From Paracoccaceae bacterium (GTDB lineage Bacteria > Pseudomonadota > Alphaproteobacteria > Rhodobacterales > Rhodobacteraceae), in NCBI GenBank assembly GCA_014879735.1, contig JACSRN010000076.1, positions 1-64,000 of the forward strand: DNA of 64,000 nucleotides, given 5' to 3'. Of this stretch, positions 49,082 through 57,263 are shown in pieces. A program made the translations under genes and the position numbers. Positions within the stretch are counted from its first letter, which is position 1. Each line of letters starts with the position of its first letter. The notes beneath the pieces were generated by a model. That model worked only from the letters and a program-made list of their open reading frames with translations, had not been told where the DNA came from and did no database searches.

Positions 49082-50383
49082 TCATGTTTGCTGCGCCGGC
49101 CGCCGCACGAAATCGCGCGCCAGATTTTCACGGACATCGGGATGGGCGATGCCGATCAGCGCTTTGGCGCGGGCAGGGAGATCCAGCCCCCACAGATCCG
49201 CAACGCCATATTCCGTCACGACCAGATCCACATCGGACCGCGCCGTCGTGACCGGACGACCGTCGAGGCTGGCCACGATCTTCGAATGCCTGCCATCGGG
49301 CGTCATGGAGGATAGCGCAATGATCGACCTTCCTCCCGGAGAAAGCCGTGCACCGCGCACAAAGTCGACCTGACCGCCCACGGCGCCCACATAACGCCCG
49401 CCGGCCATTTCCGAGTTGACCTGGCCGGACAGGTCGATCTCGACCGCGCTGTTGATGGAAAAGAGCCGCTCGATCCCGGCAAGCGTTCTGGCGGCATGCG
49501 TATAGGCGGCCCGGCGCATGACAAGTTGGGGATTGTCATGGGCAAATCGGTTCAGCCGTTCTGTACCGAACAGCCCGCCCGTCACCGTGAGGCCGGCATC
49601 CACACCTTTGCAGGCATTGCTGACCGCACCGCATTCGATCAGGTCAACCGCGGCATCCGGAATGACACCGCTGTGCAACCCCAGATCCCGGTGATGCCGC
49701 AGCGCCGAACAGACGGCGACGGGCAGTCCGCCCACACCGAACTGAAGCGTCGCACGGTCGGGGACCGTTGCCGCGACGTGGCGGGCGATGGTGGCATCGA
49801 TGTCCGACGGGACAGGATCGGGCAGGAACGGCTGCGCGCCGTCCGCGGTGGTGAAATGCGCGAGCCTCGCGCCATCGATCAGGGCGTCATCCCGCGTCAG
49901 CGGCATGCGTTCGTCGATTTCCGCCACCACCACCCGCGCTGCCTCGACAATCTCGTGGACGAAATCAACCATCACGCCAAGAGACCAGACGCCCGGTGTC
50001 GGCGTTGGCCGCACCCGGACAAGCGCGAGGTCCACGGGAATCCGGCGCTGGCGGAGCAATCCGGGAATGGCGGACACATGGGCCGGAATAACCCGCGACC
50101 CGCTCATCGCGACGGCCCGCTGCGCCCCGCCCGCACCATTGAGGCAAAGAAACGACGGATTCCCCGCCTGCGCTGCCAAAAGAGTGCGGGTCGTGGTCAT
50201 CCCGACGACCGCCGTGAAATCGGGCAAACCCGGGCAGGCCGCGAACAATGCAGCCGTCAGTCCGACCGGCTCGCCGGGACCCTGCGGCCACATGACGTGG
50301 TCGCCTGCCCGCAGCAACCGGGCAAAGTCGAATCCTGATGACGGCTTTGGCAACGACCAGCTTCCCCAAGCAGTGCAGAGCAA
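49082..50383 (-). CDS. Acetyl-CoA hydrolase/transferase family CoA-transferase
   Basis: This protein of about 433 aa belongs to the 4-hydroxybutyrate/itaconate CoA-transferase-like family. Visible blocks are LQFGVGGLPVAVCSALRHHRDLGLHSGVI near residues 210-240, SINSAVEIDLSGQVNSE near 315 (the Glu of AVEID is the expected catalytic residue that carries CoA), and VVTEYGVADLWG near 390. No ATG fits; TTG at 50383 or TTG at 50353 (behind GGGGAA) are the candidate starts, so the N-terminus is uncertain. It leads a four-gene operon with hydratase, lyase and thioesterase and would activate the free acid. The upstream region holds the best-conserved island operator. Confidence 0.88.
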   Translation of the reverse strand: MLCTAWGSWSLPKPSSGFDFARLLRAGDHVMWPQGPGEPVGLTAALFAACPGLPDFTAVVGMTTTRTLLAAQAGNPSFLCLNGAGGAQRAVAMSGSRVIPAHVSAIPGLLRQRRIPVDLALVRVRPTPTPGVWSLGVMVDFVHEIVEAARVVVAEIDERMPLTRDDALIDGARLAHFTTADGAQPFLPDPVPSDIDATIARHVAATVPDRATLQFGVGGLPVAVCSALRHHRDLGLHSGVIPDAAVDLIECGAVSNACKGVDAGLTVTGGLFGTERLNRFAHDNPQLVMRRAAYTHAARTLAGIERLFSINSAVEIDLSGQVNSEMAGGRYVGAVGGQVDFVRGARLSPGGRSIIALSSMTPDGRHSKIVASLDGRPVTTARSDVDLVVTEYGVADLWGLDLPARAKALIGIAHPDVRENLARDFVRRPAQQT

Positions 50384-50398
50384 GATCCCTGCAAGGAT

Positions 50399-50418
50399 TA
50401 ATCATTTATATGATTATA
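50399..50418. promoter_or_regulatory. Best copy of the island operator, perfect palindrome
   Basis: TAATCAT-TTAT-ATGATTA (50399-50416) is a perfect 18-bp inverted repeat and defines the consensus used for the other copies. It also contains TATATGATTATA (50407-50418), identical to 30918-30929. It lies 16 bases upstream of the most distal TTG start of the CoA-transferase gene. Confidence 0.65.
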
Positions 50419-50419
50419 A

Positions 50420-50439
50420 TTGACACGGTGCAGTGTCAA
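50420..50439. promoter_or_regulatory. Inverted repeat in CoA-transferase / IclR intergenic region
   Basis: TTGACAC and GTGTCAA are perfect 7-base arms around GGTGCA, directly beside the island operator. The right part, TGCAGT followed by GTCAAGCGA, recurs with a three-base insertion at 52948-52965. It may be a binding site of the IclR protein encoded at 50577. Confidence 0.4.
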
Positions 50440-50576
50440 GCGACTTTCGGCAGCCGCGACCTGTCCGGCGCCCCCGGGGGTGCAGGGACAGGATCTTGCG
50501 CTGCATTGAATACGGGCAGGCCGGATCCTAATGTAGCAGATCACAGGCGCATCCGCCGTTCCGGACAAAAGGCCCC

Positions 50577-51353
50577 ATGACCGAAGCGAAACCGCAGAAA
50601 TACACCGCGCCAGCGCTGGAAAAAGGCCTCGATATTCTGGAGCGGCTGTGTTCGGCCGATGCCGGCCTGTCTCTCAGCGAGATCGCACGCGATCTGGGCC
50701 GGTCGGTTTCCGAGATCTTCCGCATGCTGGTGGTGCTGCAGCAGCGCGGATACATCGCCCAGGATCCGGGGTCGGAAAAATATGTGCTGACCACGCTGAT
50801 GTTCGAGCTGGCGCATCGCACGCCGCTGATCCGCCGCCTGACCGTCAGTGCGGCGCCGCTGATGCGTGATCTGGCGCACCGGATCAACCAGTCGGTGCAC
50901 CTGGGGGTGATCTCGGACGATGCGGTGCTGATCGTGGGGCAGGTGGATTCGCCGGCGCGGCATGTGATGTCGGTACGGCTGGGGACGCGGGTGGACCTGT
51001 GGCGGGCCTCGTCGGGCCGGGTGATGATGGCCTATCAGGACGAGGCCGGGCTGGCCGAGATGCTGCGCCGGGTGCCGCTGCCGGCGGGTGTCGAGGAGGG
51101 GCGGCTGCGCACCGACCTGGCCGAGATCCGCCACCGCGGCCATGAGGTCGTGGACAGCTTCGTCATCAAGGGCGTGATCAACATTTCGGTCCCGATCATC
51201 GACCACACCGGCCAAGCGGTTGCCGCCCTGACCGTGCCGCATATCGAGCGCTTCGGCGAGACCGTCACCCTGGCTGATTGCTGCCTGCAGGCGATCGAGA
51301 TTGCCGGCAAGCTGACGCGCAGCCTGGGCGGCGGCGTCGCCGTGCGCGACTAG
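50577..51353 (+). CDS. IclR-family transcriptional regulator
   Basis: This 258-aa protein has a winged helix at residues 11-75 (ALEKGLDILERLCSADAGLSLSEIARDLGRSVSEIFRMLVVLQQRGYI) and an IclR effector domain from about 85 to 250, with AHRINQSVHLGVISDD, the GRVMMAY stretch and the end region IKGVINISVPIIDHTGQAVAALTVP. IclR regulators control sugar-acid and aromatic pathways in response to small acids. It lies 25 bases before the convergent Gfo/Idh/MocA gene and at the left edge of the sugar-acid/CoA cluster, which it probably regulates. The region between it and the minus-strand CoA-transferase is 193 bases. Confidence 0.9.
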   Translation: MTEAKPQKYTAPALEKGLDILERLCSADAGLSLSEIARDLGRSVSEIFRMLVVLQQRGYIAQDPGSEKYVLTTLMFELAHRTPLIRRLTVSAAPLMRDLAHRINQSVHLGVISDDAVLIVGQVDSPARHVMSVRLGTRVDLWRASSGRVMMAYQDEAGLAEMLRRVPLPAGVEEGRLRTDLAEIRHRGHEVVDSFVIKGVINISVPIIDHTGQAVAALTVPHIERFGETVTLADCCLQAIEIAGKLTRSLGGGVAVRD

Positions 51354-51377
51354 AACCTGCGCGACCAGAGCCTGCCG

Positions 51378-52442
51378 TCAGGCCAGATCCAGCGGCACTG
51401 CCGGCACATCCATCGCAACAAAGCAGGCTTCGACCAGGGCCATGGTCTGGAATGCATCCTCGACGCCCGAGAACAGGCTGCCGTCCTCGCCGCTGGCAAA
51501 ACGCTGCAGGTTGCGCATCGGGCCCATGAAGGCCTCGATGAACCAGCTTCCGGTCAGCGGCACCTGGCGCCAGTCGCCGCCGTTCGGGCAGAACCACAGC
51601 TCGTCCGCCTCGCCGCGCGGATAGTCGAAATCGACGCCGAGCTTCACCATCATCGCGCCTTCGGTGCCCTCGATGCGGAACCAGGCGGACTGGAATTTCC
51701 GTCCGCCCTGGTGGTTGTGGTTGATGCTCATCACCCCACGACGCTGATCACCCCAGTCCAGCAGCGCCGTGGTGCGGGTCTGGGCGAAGCCCGGGGCGCG
51801 CGGATCGGCCATAGACCGGGCGAAAGCGGCCTTCGGCGTACCGAAGATGGCGCGGATGGAATCGAGGTAATGGATGGAATGGACGAGTATCTCGACCCGC
51901 TTCATCGGCAGGAGGAAGGGGAACAGCGTCCAGGGCGTGAAGATGTTGAGATGGACCTCGATCTCCAGCGGGTCGCCAATCAGCCCGGCTTCGACTGCCT
52001 GCCGCGCCACCATCATCATCGGCGAAAACCGCAACTGGAAGTTCACCGCAGCCTGCAGTGCCTTTTCGCGGCAGATCGCGCGGATCTCGCGCGCGCCTGC
52101 AAGGTCGCTGCCCATCGGCTTCTGGATCAGGACGGCGGCGCCGTCGGGCAGGTCGCGCAGGATCGGCGCAATGGCCGAAGGCGGCACCGCCACATCGTAG
52201 ACCACCGCAGTGCCATGGGCGGCCACCGCTTCGGCCACGGTCGCATGGGTTTGCGGGATGGCGAAATCCTGCGCAATGGCAGCGCGGCGCCCGGCGTCGA
52301 TTTCGGCGACCGCGGCTACGGCCAGCCCTGCCCGGGCATAGGCCGGAAGATGCGCGTCACGCACGATGCCGCCGGCACCGATCACCACGATGGGCCGCGG
52401 CGCCGTGGGTGCGGGCCAATCCTGCAGAAAGTCTTCGATCAT
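51378..52442 (-). CDS. Gfo/Idh/MocA family NAD(P)-dependent oxidoreductase
   Basis: This 354-aa protein has an N-terminal Rossmann domain (IVVIGAGGIVRDAHLPAYARAGL at residues 18-40) and the family's EKP-like motif as AAVLIQKPMGSDLAGAREI near 108-126. The Glu of EKP is replaced by Gln, but the Lys that contacts substrate is kept. The C-terminal beta-sheet domain includes VNFQLRFSPMM near 142. Members oxidise sugars or cyclitols, usually at C1 or C2. It is translationally coupled (ATGA, 52442-52439) to the MaoC-like gene upstream, an unusual partner for a sugar dehydrogenase. Confidence 0.88.
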   Translation of the reverse strand: MIEDFLQDWPAPTAPRPIVVIGAGGIVRDAHLPAYARAGLAVAAVAEIDAGRRAAIAQDFAIPQTHATVAEAVAAHGTAVVYDVAVPPSAIAPILRDLPDGAAVLIQKPMGSDLAGAREIRAICREKALQAAVNFQLRFSPMMMVARQAVEAGLIGDPLEIEVHLNIFTPWTLFPFLLPMKRVEILVHSIHYLDSIRAIFGTPKAAFARSMADPRAPGFAQTRTTALLDWGDQRRGVMSINHNHQGGRKFQSAWFRIEGTEGAMMVKLGVDFDYPRGEADELWFCPNGGDWRQVPLTGSWFIEAFMGPMRNLQRFASGEDGSLFSGVEDAFQTMALVEACFVAMDVPAVPLDLA

Positions 52443-52891
52443 GTCGCTGCCTCACGCTTTTCGACCAGAAGGATATGTTCGCAATACATGACGGTCTTGC
52501 CCTCCTGGTTCTTCGTCTCGCAGATCTCCACAACCTGCCCGTACCGCGGGCGCTTGGGATCATCGGCCTTGCGCCCGATGGAGACGGTGGTGCGGATTGT
52601 ATCGCCGGCAAAGACCGGGGTGGGGAAGCGCAGCCGTTCATAGCCATAGGTCATGGCACGCGGGTTGATCACGGTGGCGGTCAAGCCGATGCCGATGGCA
52701 AAGGTCATCGTGCCATGCGCGATGCGCCGCTCGAACGGCTGACCCTTGCAGAACTCGGCATCCATGTGATGCGGGAAGAAATCGCCCGAATGGCCGGCGT
52801 GAAACACGATATCGGCCTCGGTGATGGTACGGCCCAGTGTCTGCCGCTGCGCGCCGACCAGATAGTCCTCGTAGAATTGTTCCTGTTCCAT
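52439..52891 (-). CDS. MaoC-like hotdog hydratase, catalytic motif intact
   Basis: This 150-aa single-hotdog protein has the hydratase motif SGDFFPHHMDAEF (about residues 35-47), where Asp and His are placed as in (R)-specific enoyl-CoA hydratases, and the overhang segment RRIAHGTMTFAIGIGL near 55-70. It would hydrate a 2-enoyl-CoA or related thioester. ATG at 52891 is chosen since GGGGGAGG lies five bases before it; the ATG at 52906 has no ribosome site. It faces a second MaoC-like gene across 104 bases and may form a heteromer with that product. Confidence 0.85.
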   Translation of the reverse strand: MEQEQFYEDYLVGAQRQTLGRTITEADIVFHAGHSGDFFPHHMDAEFCKGQPFERRIAHGTMTFAIGIGLTATVINPRAMTYGYERLRFPTPVFAGDTIRTTVSIGRKADDPKRPRYGQVVEICETKNQEGKTVMYCEHILLVEKREAAT

Positions 52892-52925
52892 GTGATCCTC
52901 CCCCATGCATTTTCTTTCATAAAAA

Positions 52926-52948
52926 AGATTTTGACAAATGAAAAATCT
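52926..52948. promoter_or_regulatory. AT-rich inverted repeat between divergent MaoC-like genes
   Basis: AGATTTT (52926-52932) and AAAATCT (52942-52948) are perfect 7-base arms. An outer pair TTTCAT (52915-52920) and ATGAAA (52939-52944) also exists, and TTGACA is at 52931-52936. TGCAGT plus GTCAAGCGA (52948-52965) repeats the block found at 50429-50443. It is the likely regulatory centre of the divergent cluster. Confidence 0.45.
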
Positions 52949-52995
52949 GCAGTAGCGTCAAGCGAAGAAGACTCACGACAGCGGCAGGGGGGAGA

Positions 52996-53565
52996 ATGGC
53001 GCAGATCGGGATTCACGCTCGGGGTCTGCCCGGTTTACCGGCGGACCATGCCGCCATTCCCGTCTGGAATGCCGAAGACTGGTATTTCGAGGATTTTGCC
53101 GTGGGCGACCGCATCCGCTCGATCCGCCGGACGATCTCGGAAGGCGAATCGATGCTGTTCAACAGCCTGGTGATGGATCACCACCCCTATGTCAGCGACG
53201 AGCTTTTCGCCCGCGAGGAGGGCACCTTCGGCCGCCGCCTGGTGGCCGGCGCCTTCGTCTTTTCGCTGGGCCTTGGGCTTGCGGCGACCAATTGCCTGAA
53301 CTCGTTCAGCTATGGCTATGACCGGCTGCGCTTCATCAAGCCGGTCTTCATCGGCGACACGATCTACACGATCCGCGAGAACCTCTCGAAAGAGGTGCAC
53401 AACGAAAAGATGGGCAAGCTGCGCGTCAGCTATTCCGTCTTCAAGGCACCCGGCGAGCAGGTGCTTTATGCCGAGCACCTGCTGACAGCGCTTTACCGCG
53501 ACCCGTCCGCCTTTGCCGAGGAAGCGGCGGTCCGCAAGGCTGCAAAGGAGAAGGCCCATGGCTGA
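52996..53565 (+). CDS. MaoC-like hotdog protein lacking the catalytic His
   Basis: This 189-aa protein contains one hotdog domain from about residue 28 ([23 protein letters not shown]) to 165. The hydratase motif region reads [14 protein letters not shown]: the Asp is present, but the residue two after Pro, where active hydratases have His, is Val. The segment [20 protein letters not shown] replaces the usual HG-containing overhang. It is therefore probably a structural or regulatory partner, perhaps of the intact MaoC-like protein encoded divergently, or has a different function. AGGGGGGAG precedes the ATG. It overlaps the next gene by eight bases. Confidence 0.82.
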   Translation: MAQIGIHARGLPGLPADHAAIPVWNAEDWYFEDFAVGDRIRSIRRTISEGESMLFNSLVMDHHPYVSDELFAREEGTFGRRLVAGAFVFSLGLGLAATNCLNSFSYGYDRLRFIKPVFIGDTIYTIRENLSKEVHNEKMGKLRVSYSVFKAPGEQVLYAEHLLTALYRDPSAFAEEAAVRKAAKEKAHG

Positions 53566-54691
53566 CACGATCCTGCGCGGCATGACCTGGGATCACCCCC
53601 GCGGCTATGACCCGATGGTTGCCACATCAGAGGCCTATGCCAGGGCGCACCCCGGCGTCACCATCACCTGGGAGCGGCGGTCGCTGCAGGCCTTTGCCGA
53701 CCGGCCGATTTCCGAGATGGCCGAGACCTACGACCTGATGGTGATCGACCATCCGCATGTGGGCGAGGTGGCGCGGCAGGGCAATCTGCTGCCGCTCGAC
53801 GGGTTGCGCGATGGTGAAATGGCGGCATTGGCGGCCGGGTCGGTGGGGCTGTCGCATCCGTCCTATGAATTTGCCGGGCGGCAATGGGCGCTGGCGATCG
53901 ACACGGCCACGCCGGTGGCCGCCATGCGGCCCGACCGGCTTGACGCGCCGCCAGCAGTCTGGAGCGAGGTTCTGACGCTGGCGCGGCAGGGCCGTGTCGG
54001 CTTTGCCCTGATCCCGATCAATGCGCTGATGACGTTCTTCGGTCTGGCACGAAACCTCGGCTATGCGGTGGCCGCGGCGCCCGACCGGCTGATGGAGCGG
54101 CACCAGGCCGCGCATGTGCTGGATCTGATGCGCGAAATCGTCGCGCTGATGAATGCGCGCTGCCTGACACTGGATCCGATCGGCATCTATGAATGGATGG
54201 GCCGGATGGCCGACGGACCGCATTACTCGCCCTTCGGCTATGGCTATACCAACTATTCGCGGGCGGGGTTCTGCGCCTATCCGCTGACTTTTCACGATGC
54301 GCCAGGCGTCCTGCGCAGCGATCCTTCGGGCACGGTTCTGGGGGGGACGGGCATCGCCATCTCGGCCTTCACGCAACATCCCGGGGTGGCGGTGGACTAT
54401 GCCTTCTGGATCGCGGGGGCCGAGTGCCAGCGCGGGCTTTTCACCGCGAGCGGCGGCCAGCCGGGCCATGCCGCGGCCTGGGAGGACGATGCCTGCAACG
54501 CCATGACGCGCAACTTCTTTCGCAACACCCGCCGCACGCTGGACAGCGCCTGGCTGCGGCCGCGCTATGACGGCTACATGGCGTTTCAGGATCAGGCCGG
54601 CGGCATCGTCCATCGCTGCCTGACGGGCAGGGCCAGCCCGGATGCCACGCTTGATGCCCTGGATGCCGCCTATCGGGAGAGCCGGACATGA
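53558..54691 (+). CDS. Solute-binding-protein-like protein without signal peptide
   Basis: This 377-aa protein looks like an ABC family-1 solute-binding protein: [35 protein letters not shown], then [24 protein letters not shown] and a late [24 protein letters not shown]. It starts at the position of the first strand of the mature fold. There is no hydrophobic or twin-arginine leader, and no upstream in-frame start supplies one. The ATG at 53558 has GGAGAAGG six bases before it and lies inside the end of the MaoC-like gene. The product should stay in the cytoplasm. It sits between a MaoC-like protein and a CoA-transferase (ATGA overlap at 54688), so an internal ligand-binding, sensing or CoA-ester-handling role is possible. 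Confidence 0.85.
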   Translation: MADTILRGMTWDHPRGYDPMVATSEAYARAHPGVTITWERRSLQAFADRPISEMAETYDLMVIDHPHVGEVARQGNLLPLDGLRDGEMAALAAGSVGLSHPSYEFAGRQWALAIDTATPVAAMRPDRLDAPPAVWSEVLTLARQGRVGFALIPINALMTFFGLARNLGYAVAAAPDRLMERHQAAHVLDLMREIVALMNARCLTLDPIGIYEWMGRMADGPHYSPFGYGYTNYSRAGFCAYPLTFHDAPGVLRSDPSGTVLGGTGIAISAFTQHPGVAVDYAFWIAGAECQRGLFTASGGQPGHAAAWEDDACNAMTRNFFRNTRRTLDSAWLRPRYDGYMAFQDQAGGIVHRCLTGRASPDATLDALDAAYRESRT

Positions 54692-55845
54692 CGCTGCCGC
54701 TGGACGGCATCCTTGTCGTCGACTTCAGCCAGTTCCTCTCCGGCCCGCTCTGCGCCCTGCGGCTGGCCGATCTGGGCGCCCGCGTCATCAAGATCGAACG
54801 GCCCGGAATGGGCGATCTGTGCCGCACGCTCTATCTGTCGGATACCGACATCGGCGGCACCAACAGCCTGTTCCACGCCATCAACCGCAACAAGGAAAGC
54901 TTTACCGCCGATCTGCGCGACCCCGCGGACCGCGGGATGCTGTCGCAACTGGTTGCCCGCGCGGATGTGGTGATGCAGAATTTCCGCCCCGGCGTGATCG
55001 AGCGGCAGGGCTTCGGCTACGAGGCGGTGCGCGCGCTGAACCCGGGCGTCGTCTATGGCTCGATCTCGGGTTATGGCGAAGAAGGGCCCTGGGTCGATCT
55101 GCCGGGCCAGGATCTGCTGGCGCAATCCCGCTCGGGTCTTCTCTGGCTCACCGGCAGCCGCGACGATCCGCCGATGCCGATGGGCCTTGCCGTGGCCGAC
55201 ATGATGGCGGGCAATGCCCTGGCGCAGGGTATTCTCGCCGCATTGGTCCGCAAGGCGCGGACAGGCACGGGTGGCAAGGTCGAGACCTCGTTGATCGAGG
55301 CGCTGCTCGATTTCCAGTTCGAGGTGCTGACGACCTACCTGAACGACGGCAACCGGGCGCCGGTCCGTTCGGCGGTGAACGGCGCGCATGCCTATCTGGG
55401 TGCACCCTACGGCATTTATCGCACGGCGGACGGCTGGCTGGCGCTGGCGATGACGCCCTCGCTGGAGCGGCTGGCAGCGCTGATGGCGATTGGCGGGCTC
55501 GAACCCTACTACGACGATGCGGCCGCGGCGATGACGGCACGCGATGCGATCAAGGCGCGGATCGCCGAGGCCGTCGCACTGCGGACCACGACGCAGTGGC
55601 TGGCGATCCTGCAACCCGCCGACATCTGGTGCGCCGAAGTCCTGGACTGGCCGGCGCTGTTTCAGACCGAGGCATTCCACCGCCTTGGCATGGTGCAGCG
55701 CATCACCGGCGCCGGGGGCCGCACGCTAGACACGCTGCGGGGGCCGATCCGGATCGATGGCACGGCCCTTTGTCACGACCGCGCGGCGCCGGATCTGGGC
55801 GCCGACCGCGACAGGATCATCCGGGAGTTCGGCCTTTCGGGCTGA
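54688..55845 (+). CDS. Family III (CaiB/BaiF) CoA-transferase
   Basis: This 385-aa CoA-transferase has GILVVDFSQFLSGPLCALRLADLGARVIKIE at residues 6-36, INRNKESFTADLRDP near 66, QNFRPGVIERQGFGYE near 95, and LPGQDLLAQSRSGLLWLTG near 138. The Asp of GQDLL is the expected catalytic residue. It would place CoA on a carboxylic acid, using an acyl-CoA donor. Its ATG overlaps the stop of the binding-protein-like gene. Its presence at the head of a sugar-acid cluster implies that a late pathway acid is handled as a thioester; the compound is unknown. Confidence 0.92.
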   Translation: MTLPLDGILVVDFSQFLSGPLCALRLADLGARVIKIERPGMGDLCRTLYLSDTDIGGTNSLFHAINRNKESFTADLRDPADRGMLSQLVARADVVMQNFRPGVIERQGFGYEAVRALNPGVVYGSISGYGEEGPWVDLPGQDLLAQSRSGLLWLTGSRDDPPMPMGLAVADMMAGNALAQGILAALVRKARTGTGGKVETSLIEALLDFQFEVLTTYLNDGNRAPVRSAVNGAHAYLGAPYGIYRTADGWLALAMTPSLERLAALMAIGGLEPYYDDAAAAMTARDAIKARIAEAVALRTTTQWLAILQPADIWCAEVLDWPALFQTEAFHRLGMVQRITGAGGRTLDTLRGPIRIDGTALCHDRAAPDLGADRDRIIREFGLSG

Positions 55846-55924
55846 CCCGGCCGGAACGGCACGTCACCCGCAACAGGGTGCCGTGAAGCAATCGGCGCAA
55901 ATGCGTCATATCGGGAGGAAGAAC

Positions 55925-57247
55925 ATGCGGACGATAACGACACTCGCGCTCGGGACGGCCCTTGTCGCCGTCGCAGGCCTGGCGAACGCCGACGAAACCT
56001 GGGGGGATTTCGGCGGCTATACCCTGCGCGTCAAGCTGATCGGCGGGGCGCAGTATGAAAAGCTCTATGCCGAGATTCCGAAATGGGAGGCGGCCACCGG
56101 CGCCAAGGTCGATATCGTCAGCCGCAAGAACCATTTCGAGCTGGACAAGGAAATCAAGCAGGACATCGCGGCAGGCACGATCGACTATTGCGTCGCCTCG
56201 AACCACACCTCCTTTGCACCGCAGTACGGCGATATCTACATCGACCTGAACGGCGTGATGAAGCCCGAGGTCCTGGCCGAATTCGACGCGCTGTCGCTGA
56301 AGAATGCCACCGTCAACGACGCGCTGGTGCAGTTGCCGCGGCATTCCGACGTCTCGAACCTGTTCTACCAGAAATCGCTCTATGAGGATCAGGCCAACAA
56401 GGACGCCTTCAAGGCCAAGTTCGGCTACGATCTGGCGCCGCCCGACACGTTCGACCAATTCAAGGACCAGGCCATCTTCTTCGCCAAGGCGCCCGATTTC
56501 TTCGGCACCCAGTTCGTCGGCAAGGACGAGGCGATCACCGGCCGCTTCTACGAGATGCTGGTGGCGAACGGCGGCGCGCTGTTCGACGAAAACTGGAACC
56601 CGACCTTCAACTCGCCCGAGGGTCTGAAATCGCTGATGTGGTTCAAGGAACTTTATGATTCCAAGGCCGTCCCGGCCGGTTCGCTGAACTATCTCTGGGA
56701 CGATACCGGCATGGGCTTTGCCTCGGGCACCGTTGCGCTTGATCTTGACTGGGCGGGCTGGGCGGCGTTCTTCAACGATCCGGCCAATTCCAAGGTCGCG
56801 GGCAATGTGGGTCTGACCCGCGCACCCAAGGGCGATGGCGGCAAGCGTTCGGGCTGGGCGGGAAGCCATACCTTCTCGATCACCACGACCTGCGACAATC
56901 AGGCCGCGGCCGTGTCGTTCATCACCTTCCTGACCGACCACGACAACCAGATGATCGAGGCGCGCCAGGGCCTGCTGCCCACGCGCACCAAGGTCTGGAC
57001 CGACATCAAGGCGGAGTTCGAGGCCGCGGGCAACCCGTTCATGGTCGAGGTCTTCGACGTCTACGGCCAGTCGATGGCGGAAGACGCCTTTACGCCGCCG
57101 CTGATCGAGCCGTGGATCGAAGTGTCGAACGTGATCTGGCCGAACCTGCAGAAGGGTATCCTGGGCGAGATGGAACCGCAGGCCGCGCTGGACGATGCCG
57201 CCGCCAAGGCCAAGGTCATCATGGAAGACGCCGGCTACATCCAGTGA
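55925..57247 (+). CDS. Periplasmic sugar-type ABC solute-binding protein (family 1)
   Basis: This 440-aa binding protein has a Sec signal (MRTITTLALGTALVAVAGLA, cleavage after NA near residue 22) and then YTLRVKLIGGAQYEKLYAEIPKWEAATG. Other family features are FDQFKDQAIFFAKAP and the late GWAGSHTFSITTTCDNQAAAVSFITFL. GGGAGGAAG gives a strong ribosome site. It delivers a carbohydrate or sugar-acid ligand to the permeases that follow. The 3' flank carries a perfect hairpin (57264-57292). Confidence 0.93.
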   Translation: MRTITTLALGTALVAVAGLANADETWGDFGGYTLRVKLIGGAQYEKLYAEIPKWEAATGAKVDIVSRKNHFELDKEIKQDIAAGTIDYCVASNHTSFAPQYGDIYIDLNGVMKPEVLAEFDALSLKNATVNDALVQLPRHSDVSNLFYQKSLYEDQANKDAFKAKFGYDLAPPDTFDQFKDQAIFFAKAPDFFGTQFVGKDEAITGRFYEMLVANGGALFDENWNPTFNSPEGLKSLMWFKELYDSKAVPAGSLNYLWDDTGMGFASGTVALDLDWAGWAAFFNDPANSKVAGNVGLTRAPKGDGGKRSGWAGSHTFSITTTCDNQAAAVSFITFLTDHDNQMIEARQGLLPTRTKVWTDIKAEFEAAGNPFMVEVFDVYGQSMAEDAFTPPLIEPWIEVSNVIWPNLQKGILGEMEPQAALDDAAAKAKVIMEDAGYIQ

Positions 57248-57263
57248 TCGCCGCGTGACCATC

